Source of the DNA: Lumbricus rubellus
Taxonomy: Eukaryota; Annelida; Clitellata; Crassiclitellata; Lumbricidae
Length of the DNA stretch: 64,000 nt
Direction: 5' to 3'
Assembly (NCBI GenBank): GCA_945859605.1
Contig: OX243811.1
Location: 31,312,453-31,376,452, forward strand
In this document: in pieces, positions 10,746 to 23,200 of the stretch
Position numbering within the stretch: position 1 is the stretch's first letter
Layout of the letters: each line of letters starts with the position of its first letter
The notes under the pieces: generated by a model
The model's database searches: none
What the model saw: the letters and a program-made list of their open reading frames with translations, nothing else
What the model was told of the DNA's origin: nothing
Translations under genes and position numbers: made by a program

Positions 10746-13700
10746 CTGCAAGATGGAAATGATGACGCCAAAAAGACCGATGGCGCTACCAAAGATCTCG
10801 ACTATGAGGATCTTGACAAAGAGCGAAGCATTCTGGGCGTCTGCCAGCGCAGCTCCAGAACCGACAATTCCAACGCAGACGCCACAAAACAGATTGGAAA
10901 ATCCCACAGTCAGACCAGCACCAAACATTGAAAACCCTTAAAACACAACGACAACATTGAAAAATGCAATGCACTGATCTAACTGTTTCTCACTTTCATT
11001 CACTGACACGAAGCTCCCTAACTTTAATATTTATAGGGCATCTGACACAACTTTCCCTCAAAAACATACTTACCACCAAATTGCGTTAAATTCTTAAGAC
11101 TGACCTTTCAATGCGCCTCGGAACTTACTGCATTTGTGTTCAACACTGATGATGATAAATGGACTGCAAGAATATTTTAAACTCAGCTAAAAATAATCTT
11201 CACTGTAATATACTTTCAAAGTGAAACTCAAGTCTCTTCAAGAACCTGCTCCTAGTTGTTAAGTGCAGCACACACGAGTTTGTTAAAAGTCGTCTAAGCC
11301 AACTCCATCTTTCAGATAGCATTTGGTCCCAAGAGCCACAAGTTGAAGAAGACTTTGAAGTCTTAATGCAACAACATCAATGCAACTTCCAGATGACTAA
11401 CAATCCTCTACAGATTCAACAATGAAGTGAGAACTTTTAAAAGCTAAGCCTACTATAATAAGATGCAAGGTTCACACACATACACATGCACGCACACAAT
11501 TATATTCCACAATACTTTTGATGCAGGCCAATCGCAGAAGTAAAAAAGTAATTCATGCATTACGCTGCCACTGTCTCTGATTTACATGATAAAATACGTG
11601 CTATGAAGCCAAGAGTATATATTTAGGACTCTATCACTCTAGCTACAACTAGTCTCTGCTCATAGCAGACATTTGTAGTCAATTTGCATACCAGCATGAC
11701 GATTCTGGCTGTTGAGCATGTACTCAGAGCCAGCTGCCCATTCATCTTGATCGTATTTCTAAAATCAAATCAAATTTATAAAATCTTCAGATAACATATA
11801 TACATAATTACATTACTCTGCTCAAAACTCATCTCAGACAAAGAAGATAATAAAAAAATCTCCTAAAGCAATTTTGAAAAGAAAGGTTCAGTCTCTTAAC
11901 CCTTAAACACCGTCGGTGTAGTAAAAGGTAGTTGATTTTTCCTAGGGCCTGACGCCGAGAGTGCAGTAAAGTGCACTACGGCACTCCATACATAATGACG
12001 TATTTTGACCAATGAAATATATTATATTTTTATGACTTAACGTCATCTTGGCCTAGATACTATATTTAGGCATATAAATAAGAGGAGGAACCCCTTAAAA
12101 TTTGCATTTTATTACGTAAATCGACGAATCAAATCGGACATTTATCTCGGATATTTACTTGGGAAAAAATGGCGACGAAGCGATCGCGTGGACGTTCCGA
12201 CGCTGATATAAGGCGAATTTTCGATGAATTAGATTCGAATTCTGGTAGTATTTTGACGAATATGAGAATGAAAACTTGTCACATGGTTCAAGTGACGACT
12301 GTAAAGTGGTCTTGGCTGAGGAAAATTCCGACATTGACACCGAATTTACCAATATAATTCGGTACACACACTGTGCGGGTGAAAGTGGGTCGCTTTTGTC
12401 GGATGATTATGACTTTGGGGCAATAGACCGGACTGAACAGGTATCGGAAGTTCCTGTTTCTTCCCTAACTATACCATTTACTGGCGTCTGTGGTGGTCCA
12501 ACCTATGATGCACCATTTTTGGATTTTTTTCTATTTTCTTAGATGATCAATTTTACAATTTTAGGTCTAAATACTAAAAAATTATAACTCCATCATTTAT
12601 AAAGATATATTCAAAATTGTTTTTGTATTTTGACCGGCATTAATTTCTGCACATCCTGCATGCTCAAACTAAATATATTGTCAATCAGAATATTTTCATA
12701 TTGGTGCTTGAACATGAAAAAGTGAAAAAATTGGGAGTGGTCTAATTTTGGGCAACTTAAGGTACCCCAAAAAATTTTGGGGATAAAACTGGACGGATAT
12801 ATGGAAAGAGGAGATAAAATGCTAAAGAACAGTGGTTACATTATGTCTCTATTCCAAGAAATAATTGAGATATCACAAATTCACAATTTTTCAATTTCCT
12901 TATTATTCTACTCACTTTTACGGCTTGGGTCTAAATACAAAAAAATTTATAACTCCCTCATTTATAAAGATATATTCAAAATTGTTTTTGAGTTTTGACT
13001 GGCATTCATTTCTGCACATCTTTCATGCTCAAACTAAATATGTTGTCACTGAAAATATTTTCATAGAGGTGCTTGAACATGAAAAAGTGAAATATTTTGG
13101 GGAGGGGTGTAATTTTGGGCAACTTAAGGCACCCCCAAATTTTTTGGGGATAAAACTGGACGGATATATGAGAAGAGGAGATAAAATGCTAAAGAACAGT
13201 GGTTACATTATGTCTGTAGTCCAAGAAATAACTGAGATAAAACAAGTTTGGAAAAAATTGTTTATATGCTGTTTTATGGTAAAATAGCTAGGCGTCAGGG
13301 CCTAGGTGACAAGACTATGTTACTCGGCTGTTACGGGTTAAGCAAGACATGACAATAACAACTGTTATGCATTAGCAACTTAATTTTCTTCATCTTGGCA
13401 TGTGAGGAGATGTGGTCAGTCCTGTTGCCTATCATTTGAATGTGCAACAGCTAAACGAGTGTCAAACAAACAATTCAGAAACATTTAAATGCGAAATTTA
13501 GTTGAGCGAAGTCTAAATAAGTCGACTGAGACGGCTAAGAAAATTCTGACCATGAAATGTTCTCAAAAACTGTCTTATAAAATTTTATTAAAAACTGTTA
13601 AAAATTTACACTGATTTATTCATTTATTTTATGTGACAACATATGCAACATAAGTCAATAGGTTTTTTGGTCAATATTCCACATCAAGTAATCATCAATG

Positions 13701-16700
13701 ACTTTGACAATACATAACTTTGAAAATACATAACTTTGACAATACATGACTTTGACAATACATGACTTTGACAATACATGACTTTGACAATACATAACTT
13801 TGACAATACATGATTTACAACCACATAGTTCACAAGTTCTGCAAAGCCGAAGAGACAAATAGTTCACGAAAGGTTTAATTTAAACTGTTTAGAAAATTCA
13901 TGACAAACCACTATCGTATTGGTGATGACAATGGCCATGATGATGCCGTAGATGGCGACTGCTTCACAGAAAATGATGCTGACGAGGTTCTTGGTACGGA
14001 TGCGAGGCGCCTTCACACCACCGCCTAGAATACTCGAACCGGTCGTCAGAATGCCCCTGGAGAAAAAAACCTTGTCAGTGGAGTAATTCGTTGAAGGATT
14101 CGACTATATATGTTGATTTCACATCAAACCTAACACACTGGCATTACATAATAATTGTGTCCACGACTGAAAAAGTGACAACCAATCAAGCTTCACATTG
14201 TCCGCAGTTTGTCCAATTTCTAGTGCTGCAATAAATTTAAGAATATAAGATGTTGAATTAGTTACACATAATTAATTAACAAAAAGTTCAATAACAACAA
14301 TACTTCAACATAGAATTCTCTACATCCATGAATCAATAATTATCAACAGTTGTAACTAAAACAATCAACATTTCTGTGCAGTCTCCCAACAATGATAAAT
14401 TTGCCAACGATACACCCCCCAAAATAAAAACAACTGCCATGCAAGTGTAATTTTTCAAATGCTCTAAAATAGGGCAGGCATGGGTCTTATTTTTTTCCAT
14501 ACCTTTGAACAGTGCAAAATACCAAAAATGGCCATCTCGATATAAGCCCTTCCTAAATCCACTAAAATAATGCACATAATTATCACACACTCACTAACTT
14601 TTACTGAATTTATACAACACCAATCTACCAATAACTAACATTGACAAGGCATCAGCTGGTGCTCTGTGCTTTTAGCTTCTGCTCACAGTCTCTACACCAG
14701 GGGTGTCAAAGAGCTGGCCCGCGGGCCATTTCTGGCCCACTGACGATTTTTTTCTGGCCCGCGGAGCCTTCCCTAAAGATTAAAAAATTATTTTAAATGT
14801 TGTCAAAATTTAATAAGAAGCGAAAAGGGGACATTGAATCAAGATCTTTTCGTGATATTTGGACTTTTCTGGGAATTGGTTGACCAAGCCTGGAGATCCC
14901 TCTCAGATCACTACCCAATTTTGCTCAGGAGCTTCGACACCCTGGCCCGCCACATGTTAGAACATGTTCACACTGGCCCGCCACTTGTTAAAAGATGTTC
15001 AAACTGGCCCGCCACTAAAAAAGGTTTGACACCCCTGCTCTACACCATAATGCACAGTAATTGATTTATCAGAGGATCAAACAAAACAAAACATTTAAAT
15101 ACAGGACAAGGCCTAGGCAGTTGACGTTTAACAATCCTTCCTCATTCAGTCATTAATTCGTTCAACTTCAAAACTTAATACGAACCAAGCAGCACCAACA
15201 ACAGATAGGGAAATTCCGAGTCCAATGCCGAGGTTAGCCCACAAGTAAGGAGAGGTGTCCTGCAGCAGCCTACAAATAAACACACAGACACAATAATTGA
15301 CAATTATTATCAGATCTGATCAATGACCAGATAATGGTGCCTAATATATTGTACTCCATTTAATCTCAGTCAATTCATTTATTGTAACCATCAACCATAA
15401 ACAATAGACATAGTACAAGATGCTTCACATAATCAGATGGCAACAAGGAAGGCCCTAAGGGATGAATATCCCGCTAACAGGGACACCTATTTACATGTGC
15501 AATTTTAACTGATGGCTAAACGGTTGATATCATGAATTGAACAGTAGGCTAAAAAAACAGAATGAAATGACAATTAATGTAGTAAATTTAACTTTAAAAA
15601 ACACACATATAAAAAAGCACACAGTCAAAATGGAAGAGCTCAGATTATATTATAAAATGTGGCAACATATCTTTCAAAATAACACAAAACAATCATATCT
15701 AAATTTGATAATGACCCTTGCAATACTCGACTATAATTTGATTTCAAGTGCAAGCTTAAGTATACTTTTTGGGGAAAAAAATAGCGTGAGAAATCAACGG
15801 CTCAAATATAAGTCAAAAACATAAAATCAAAATGAGTGATGTTCAATTGTACAAAATTTTTAATTTATAAAAAATGTTCCATTAATTTCAGCACAAATCT
15901 ATCAAGTAAATAATTTTGCAGCAACTATAAATTTACCTTACATGTGGAAGAGGGTGCTAAAGAAGTAGGAATGTTCAATGAAAGTTTTGTGGGCGATTGG
16001 CGTGTATAATAAATGCTGCATTTTGAAAGAATTTATTTACAAATTTATGTATTTTTGTCAACAGTTACTTTTAATTGAAAACAATATTTAAGAGTAATGA
16101 CAGTACATACTTATATAGTTTTTATAAATTGGTTATTAGAAGGCAACAGTCCTGAAATTTTTTTAGTAGATGCCGTTCTACTACCACATTGGAGATGAAA
16201 ATTTTACTGTGATCCGAGTATGAGTCGACTCCCCAACACGTTTTAAAAACCTTCCAAAATTTCTCGACTTGTAGTTGAGTATATACGGTAGTTAACTAGG
16301 GTACAAACTGTTAAGAATCAACCACTAAGTCACTCTGATGTTAAGTCATGACACCATGACAATACATTCCAAGGTGACAACATGAAAACCTGGTCAAAGA
16401 CATTAGTTAATGGTAAATTGCAAAAACCTACCATCCGATGCTGTATCGGTAACCCTGCGACGTCAAAGTGTAATAGAAACCTAGAAAATCAAGAATAAAT
16501 GTAAAATAAAATACAAAATGTTCCCTAAAGCAGCCATCTGATTAACTGGTGTTTCGATGAGATAATTCGGTTATTTTCTATGATGGCTCGGTAATATTTC
16601 TATAATGGCTCGGTAGCAAGTAAACATTATGGCCGCCGCAGATAGATGCAGAATTAAAGCGGCCTGACATACGGCGATCGATAGCCCAATATTTCCGCGA

Positions 16701-18208
16701 CCTACGGCGAACTATAGGCCAATGTTTTCGCGAAAGTAAGTAAGTAAAACTACCATGAAAAGGTGTATTTTCATAAATATTAATACGCTTAAATAAGCCA
16801 AATAACACAACAAAATCGATTCACCTTAACACATGGCCGCCAGATACGAGATATCTATCGATCGCCGTATGTCAGGCCGCTCTAATTCTGCATCTATCTG
16901 CGGCGGCCATAATGTTTGCTTGCTACCGAGCCATTATAGAAATACTACCGAGCCATTATAGAAAGGCACTGGCTACGGAACCGTCCGGACGGTGCCGTAA
17001 TTCTTTTTCTACGGAACCGTCTGGAAGAGGCGAAGACCGTAGGGGGGGAGAAGGTAGTTGATGTTAGCAGTTGATGGTCAAGCTATTAGGCTAGCTTGGC
17101 CAACAACTGCTAAACAACCAACGCAAAAATCTTAAGAATCTAATGACGACACTAACCCTAACACTAACCCTAACCGACCCTCACGACGCAAAAATCTTAA
17201 GAATCTAATGACGAAACTAACCCTAACACTAACCCTAACCGACCCTCACGACGCGAAACCTTATACCCTATACGCGAACGACACCTAGGTCTTCTATGTT
17301 ATAACCATGCTTAAATTTAACGATAAAGAGCGCTAAAGTGAGACATAATTACCTGTGCAAAATGTTCCTCCATACGTAGGGTCATTTGTAAGACATTTTA
17401 AACGTTTTACATTGCAATTCGTCTAAAATCGTTAGACCCTGCGTGTCGCACGTGCTCTTGACAGTAGGCTACTGTTTATAACAAAGGGATGGGCATAAAT
17501 TGTACCGATCGACAACCTCCTCCCCTACGGTCTTCGACTCTTCCACATTGTTTTCCGCTAACCTGATTGGCCGACGAGTGTTAGTGCGAATGGTAGGCCC
17601 ATAAGTGTTGGACGGTTCCGTAGAAAAAGAATTACGGCACCGTCCGGACGGTTCCGTAGCCACTGCGTTATAGAAAATAACCGATAATTCTGTGCAGAAA
17701 TATGAAACGTTTTAAATAATAATTTGGTCCATGGCTCTATGTACCAAATATCCAAGAAGAGTAGCAAACCAACATGACGGAGATAAGCTGCGCTTATACA
17801 GCACATTATACGAATACACAAAAGCACTGGAACATCTTGTGATACCATAGTTAAAGAGGTGGTGGACCTGTTTAGATTACCATTATTTCATTTTGCATCA
17901 TTATAGTCCTATCCTCATTAATTATTTAGAAGCCATGTTGCTTGAGAAAACAATTCTGCTCCCAAAAAATTTTATTTAGAGAAAATTATCCTCAAGCCAC
18001 ACCATACATGTGGACAAAAAAGCATTTTAATCAGGCAAGTATCGTCCACTGGACAGTACCAGATTACAAGTCCGGATTAAGCAGGAGCGAATCGGACTCA
18101 CACAAAACAACATTCGTCTAAGAATCCGACCAAAAACTCACTTGTTATGAGAAACGCCGTTAGTGCTACAGCTAGCACGATGTAAACTGGAGTCAAAACA
18201 GATGGCAT
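10746..18208 (-). CDS. ATP6V0B: V-type proton ATPase 21 kDa proteolipid subunit c'' (last short exon not found)
   Basis: A subunit of the membrane V0 rotor of the V-ATPase, which pumps protons into endosomes, lysosomes and Golgi. Coding exons on the minus strand: 18208-18142, 16480-16432, 15269-15186, 14056-13912, 11758-11692, 10936-10746. Phases join exactly and give 201 residues. The protein starts MPSVLTPVY and has five hydrophobic segments. The conserved core includes [22 protein letters not shown], the buried glutamate E98 in [11 protein letters not shown] (expected proton-binding site) and E184 in [11 protein letters not shown]. Human c'' is about 205 residues and ends roughly eight residues after the point where exon 6 meets its donor (CAG|GTACGG). 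A tiny seventh exon is therefore expected but not located. The donor at 13911 (ATA|GTGGTT) is weak. The residues 112-137 between TM3 and TM4 differ most from the vertebrate protein. Confidence 0.93.
11900..13337 (+). mobile_element. Degenerate piggyBac-like element, 1438 bp, in an ATP6V0B intron
   Basis: Flanked by TTAA at 11896-11899 and 13338-13341, with ends CCC...GGG, the piggyBac signature. Sub-terminal inverted blocks match at 15 of 16 bases (CCTAGGGCCTGACGCC on the left, its complement on the right). From 12169 an ORF starts [20 protein letters not shown] and is continued in another frame by an acidic stretch ([20 protein letters not shown]). This is typical of a piggyBac transposase N-terminus broken by an indel near 12250. 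The rest of the transposase is absent. It is replaced by a roughly 310-bp unit present twice at an offset of about 364 bp (from 12564 and from 12928). Confidence 0.75.
12564..13245 (+). repeat. Tandem duplication inside the piggyBac relic
   Basis: The block starting GGTCTAAATAC at 12564 recurs at 12928 with about 85-90% identity by eye. It includes a shared stretch ending in GTGGTTACATTATGTCT. Confidence 0.75.
13701..13814 (+). repeat. 17-bp minisatellite, about 7 copies
   Basis: The unit ACTTTGACAATACATGA/ATA is repeated about seven times with one or two substitutions. It sits about 100 bp inside the intron after the 13912-14056 exon of ATP6V0B. Confidence 0.85.
14698..15037 (+). mobile_element. 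Non-autonomous hAT element, 340 bp
   Basis: Ends CAGGGGTGTCAAA and the complementary TTTGACACCCCTG. It is flanked by a perfect 8-bp target duplication CTCTACAC at 14690-14697 and 15038-15045. An internal stretch near 14818-14865 reads [15 protein letters not shown], resembling the start of hAT transposases. It is probably an internal-deletion derivative. Confidence 0.88.
15287..16431. other. ATP6V0B intron, no other feature
   Basis: AT-rich intronic sequence between the 15186-15269 and 16432-16480 exons. The short open frame at 15537-15824 is lysine- and isoleucine-rich and has no recognisable family. Confidence 0.5.
16965..17667. mobile_element. 703-bp TIR element nested in the fold-back element
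   Basis: A perfect 51-bp inverted repeat (about 16971-17021 against 17611-17661) contains paired ACGGAACCGTC blocks. It is flanked by the 9-bp direct repeat TTATAGAAA at 16956-16964 and 17668-17676. A 9-bp duplication suggests a Mutator-like MITE, and hAT is the alternative if only 8 bp count. The interior holds a duplicated block with CTAACCCTAA repeats. Confidence 0.8.
17125..17262 (+). repeat. Duplicated block with telomere-like CCCTAA motifs
   Basis: Two copies of a roughly 70-bp unit, each with ACTAACCCTAACACTAACCC followed by CGACCCTCACGACGC. It lies inside the 16965-17667 element and is not a telomere. Confidence 0.75.
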
Positions 18209-18340
18209 TGCGTCTATTTACAAAATATTAAATTCATTAAGCGTTAAATAATGGTAAAATTTGGCTAGATTTCGCACCAAATGACGATCGTACAGCGGTC
18301 GATACACTACTTATGATCATTCGCCGACCAATATACAGCA

Positions 18341-18350
18341 GTCACATGAC
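18341..18350 (-). promoter_or_regulatory. TFE/MITF (CLEAR-like) site upstream of ATP6V0B
   Basis: GTCACATGAC, which reads GTCATGTGAC on the gene strand. It lies 133-142 bases upstream of the ATP6V0B start codon. TFEB/TFE3/MITF bind this E-box and drive V-ATPase and lysosomal genes in vertebrates. A CCAAT sequence lies at 18328-18332. Function here is inferred. Confidence 0.4.
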
Positions 18351-18774
18351 AACACTCCTCTAATGCAATTTATATTTCACCCTTGAAAACTTATCCCCAT
18401 TGAAAATATCTAAAATCTACCAATATTTTTTCAGCCGCTTTAAATTTCGACGCTGGGGAAAATTTAAGCGTACACTAGGGAACTAGCCTGCAATAAATTG
18501 GTGATCTCAATCGTAGACTCGGAACTTCTACAGCGTCCTAAAAAGTGAGGTCGCGTGAACAATTAAGTTCATACGCAGGCGCTCAGTCAAAAGAAAGTCG
18601 ACAGACAGAGGGTCACGATCGGAGAGCCAGTGCAGTAGCCTATCTAAAAGAAAAGCGGAGGAATCAGGATAGGAGAATGTGCATAGCCTAAATTTCAATG
18701 CATGCATTATAGGCTATAGTATATGCATTGCTGAGTTGCACAATAATGTAGCCATAATATTAAAATGTCCTTCA

Positions 18775-18850
18775 TTCATTCATTTTAAGAATTTATATAG
18801 CGCCCTTTTAAGAAACCTACTCAGAGTTGCTCCTAGTCCAACCAAGGTGA
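18775..18850 (-). mobile_element. L2/CR1-type LINE 3' tail
   Basis: TTTATATAGCGCCC and the following AACCTACTCAGAGTTGC match the complement of the tail family also seen at 21150, 28770, 35935 and 38590. Confidence 0.5.
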
Positions 18851-20214
18851 AACAAAAAGTTGTAAGGACCCTGTAAGACACTGATGATAGTGATGAGTAA
18901 ATAATACGCGTGTTGCATCCTCCAAGTAGATGGACCTACAAGTTACAACTGAGAAAACACGATGCTGAGAGGTTGGAAATGAAAATGGCATTGACGTCCT
19001 TTACATTGATACCTGATCTACATACATTTTCGTTATCTGCATCGATCATTGTCATCACCAATGCAGTGTCTCTTTAATTGATCTTAGAGTGAGTTAGTTT
19101 TTACGTTGGCAATATATTTTTTACACCCATCGTGCTGAAATAGAATCAGGATAGAACAGGATATCGGTTGAATTCGATAATAATTATAAGCGCTATGACC
19201 TGATCGATGTAGTTATATTTTTTAAAAGAACATAATATACATAATACACACGGATATATATTATATATATATAGCCTATATCAATGAGAGTTCTGAGAGT
19301 CGCTGCAAAATACCTTCGCTGTTTCCAAACGGCAGAAGTAAATTTTCTGATAGGAAATTTACTAATAGGCTAAATTAACCTGCGACTAATATCGATATTA
19401 GTCCCAGAATAAGCTAAATGGGAGAACTGATTTTAAGCGCAGACTTTCTTCACACGGCAAGGTTCAGCCAGCAGCCTACATTAAGAAATAGGCTAGGCCT
19501 AATTAAATTTGAACATCACGGTTAGGCCTAACTCATGGATCAAACCAACGACCTCATAATTATTATTATCAAACCTTTACCTAACACGCCGTTCCAATTA
19601 ACTCTGTTGTCTGTTTTTACACCCCAATTCCAAGTGGATGATAATCCAACCCCAGTTATTTTTCCACAATTCTCACCCTGATTAATAACGATTATTAGCT
19701 ATAGGCTACTGTGGTATAAATTATGCAGGCCACAAAGCCTACGCTTTTATATAAAGCCAAAATCCTTGATGGCTGATTTAAATTTGAAAATATTTAAATA
19801 TGTCATTGCGTGTCACTTTAAAAACAATCTTCCACAGTCCACTGAATTTAAAGCAAAGCAGAGATTCCAGCTTAGTAAAATATTATAGCGCCATACAACT
19901 GTTGATACTTCTAATGAGGGGCAGGAACGCACCCACAAGCAGACAGCAGACCGGAAACTACGTCACTTCTCCCGCAGTCTGAGCAAAGCACTCTCGTTAA
20001 ATCATCAAAAATTCAGAAAATGTGTAACTTGTCTAATCTCTGTTTACACAATTTACGTCTACAATAGTTATCGAGTAATAAGTACAGCCGATTCGTTGCT
20101 GAATCTTCTCGTTGAGTTTTCCATTTTTTCGTGGGCGTCCGCTGTTGTCAAGATCCGGCATCACGCCTCATATGATTTTAAGCAATTATTTTGAAAGCGA
20201 ATTCTTAACCAGCG
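18851..20214. other. Intergenic region between divergent ATP6V0B and RAB10
   Basis: No gene seen. It contains short TA repeats near 19256 and TAGGCCTA octamers near 19497 and 19525. The RAB10 promoter must lie towards the right end, but I see no clear TATA box. Confidence 0.4.
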
Positions 20215-20244
20215 GTGCTTTTTGTAACGACGCAGTTTGACACA

Positions 20245-23200
20245 ATGGCGAAGAAAACATACGATCTGCTGTTCAAGTTGCTGCTCATCGGCGATTCTGG
20301 TGTAGGGAAGACGTGTTTGCTGTTCAGATTTTCTGACGATGCTTTCAATACAACATTCATTTCAACTATAGGCAAGTTTATTGTTTATTATATGACGGGC
20401 CCAATATAGAGGAAGGTAATGTGCCGCAAACCAATATTATGTTTTGTAAAATAGAGATTTGATTTATATTCCTTTGGTTAAACCGTGTTTTAAGTTGCCA
20501 AATTATTTTAATGTCTTCAATGAGTGGAAGGTTTGGTAAGTAAGCAGTCTACCAACGTTCACGATAACTTTCATCAATCCAGCTCCCATTTAAATGGAAC
20601 CCTTTTTCATAAGTCGAAATTCTGTTTAGACAAAAAATTTCATTGTCAATCCAACTTCTATTTAACCAAAAATTTCATCGATCCAACTTCTATTTCTGCA
20701 GAAATCTGTCACATCGATCTCATGTCTATTTAGGCAAAACACTTAATCAAACCATCTTCTATTTACAGGAGCAATAATTTATTATTTCCATAAATCCATT
20801 TTCAATTTAACCAACATAGAATTAGTTTAACTTGTTGGCCGCTGATTTGCTGTGTTAAATGACTCAATTTGGTGCGTGTATACACGTACCACGCGGTCAA
20901 AGTGTTAATCAATTCATCTTCCATTTAGGCAAACAATTATTTTCATCAATCCAGCTTACATTTTAAATAGACAACATATACAGACTCTGAACTTTCACAC
21001 CATCTAAAGGCTGTCGACGGGATTCTTTTGGATGATTCTACGTGTCTGCGAGGGATCGCCACTGAAGACTGTTTCCGGCTCACTGTGACTTATTTTGCTA
21101 TATGATGAAATTTTCTTGTTGTTATGACATTTAACATCACTTCGGCTAGTTAGCGCAGAGAGCGCCTCTGAGTAGATTTCTTGAAGAGGCGCTATATAAA
21201 TTCTCTAAATAAATAAATAATTTATCAGCGTGAAGTACGGTTTTTCATTCCTGTGACCGGTTCTTTGGACATTCAGAGCTTTGAGCAATCTATTATTGAT
21301 GATATAGTTGTGTAAGCCAGGTACTGAAGGCATCAAGTGACTAAACTCCTTTTTGAGTTGTGAATTGTAATTTAAACCGGTGACATGAAAATCCTAGTGA
21401 TTATTATGATTTATGCTTGTTTGCATACATCGTTTTCAAGCATCGTCATCCAAAAGCTACTTTCCAGAATTGATGAGATGTAATTTAAATTTTCTGTAGA
21501 TTGGATTACATGTGTTTCTTGTATTTTTTTTCAGGAATAGACTTCAAAATCAAAACAGTTGAATTAGGAGGAAAGAAAATAAAACTGCAGATATGGTTAG
21601 TATTAAGCTAATTAATACTGAAATAAGTATTATAATAATCCAAAGTTGTAGTTGTCAAAACTAAAGCAAAATCAAATTTTATTTTAGACCTTGGTGCTGC
21701 ATGCAGCAAAAGAATTATGCTCTTAGGGGTTGTTGTTTACATGTTTATGGAGGAAATGAAGAGCAGTCTCTTCAGCCCTAATGCGGTCCTGGGTATTAAG
21801 TGCTGTTGACTTCAGTTTCATTGCTTTGGCATACGAAGGTGGGTGGCCAGCCCTCTCCTTTTTCTGTCTGAGCTTCCCATCGGTAGTGAATGGTCATATC
21901 ACACTGATGATGAGGATGATGATTCTCTGCCCAAAGGCAGGTTCATTGGCGTTACACCCCTGGGGATGAGATGAGTGAGGTGGTTTCCCGTTGCCTTCCC
22001 CACAGACGATGGGTAAGCAACTTGCCCAAGGTCGCTCCGCAGGAGCTTGCGCCACCGCGTCCCACACATGCTAGCCCTAGATATCTAAATCTCTAAATTT
22101 ATGTCAACTTCCAGCCCGGGGCTTGAACCGCAGTCCGTTGCAACCAGGCCCGCCGACAGAAATTCCGGGCCCCTGGGCAGGGGCAGTCACGGGCCCTAAA
22201 CTATCTTTGGGCTAATAGAAAATAGAAATAAGAAGAATGTTGGCATACGCATGTACGATACCGATAGCCCAATGTACACGCCTATATAGGCTATTATGAT
22301 TTTAATCAGTTCTTAATAATAAATTATTATTATAAAGAATTAAAATTTCAACTGTATGGTAGGACCTAATCATGAAAAATGCAACTTTTTTGGATTTAAC
22401 CACCATGGAGCAAATCGTTAATAATTTCCTAGTAGGCTAGTTCAATGATTTTGCAGGATCATATTTGATTGCTCCGGAGTTCCAAGGTCATTCAGTCTGT
22501 CTTACTTCATAACAGATAGGTCTAGGCCTACTTTTAATTTACTTGAACTTGCTGAAAGATCCTTCAGCTTCCGCAAGAGTCACACGTCCTGATGGCAGCT
22601 CAGTGCCAACATCACAACCAAGTCTTATCAGTTTCTATAATTTCAGTATTTTCATAAGTTTTATTTATAGCACATTGTCATCTCTTGGGATTATAGGATT
22701 CTAACACCACAAAAAATTATCTTTATACATTCATTTATGTTCATCAGGCACGTTTAATTCACTAGAATCAACCGAGGTAGAAGTGATAGGCTATATACGG
22801 ACTTGCCTTGTTTTGAGAATCCGAATTTAAATAGGCCTAGGCCTACTGTGCGACTACCGTCTTAATTCTTGACAAACCTTCATAGGCCTAACAGCTTTTT
22901 CTTTTCGTTTTTGTGCTCCATATTTGTGTCTATATTTCATCGTTACGAAAGAAATTTGTAGTTTAAACTTGCTTACTTTACGCAGTTTATGATTGAAATC
23001 GGGCAATGCAAACATATAATGAGACAGTAATGTTAGGCTGCGTTTAAAACGGCAAAAATCGTAAGCTTTGTAGCCTTGTAGGCCTATAGGTGATTATAGG
23101 TTGGGCCCGTAATCATTTTATGAAAAATATTGCGCTAATTGGCCCGTCTGAGTGGAATAAACTTCCGAACTTTATACGCCAAAAAACCCCACTTATTTGT

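Larger units (their letters stand above)
16568..17683. mobile_element. Fold-back element with 117-bp arms, split by a later insertion
   Basis: The left arm 16568-16684 is complementary to 16855-16964 plus 17677-17683, 117 bases on each side. The right arm is interrupted by the 16965-17667 element. Flanks carry the 6-bp direct repeat ATAATT at 16562-16567 and 17684-17689. The arms contain two copies of GGCTCGGTA and a GGCCGCCGCAGATAGATGC block. Confidence 0.8.

Noticed and set aside
12777..13287. Two open frames of 73 and 140 codons
   Set aside because: They lie in the duplicated AT-rich unit of the piggyBac relic and do not resemble transposase.
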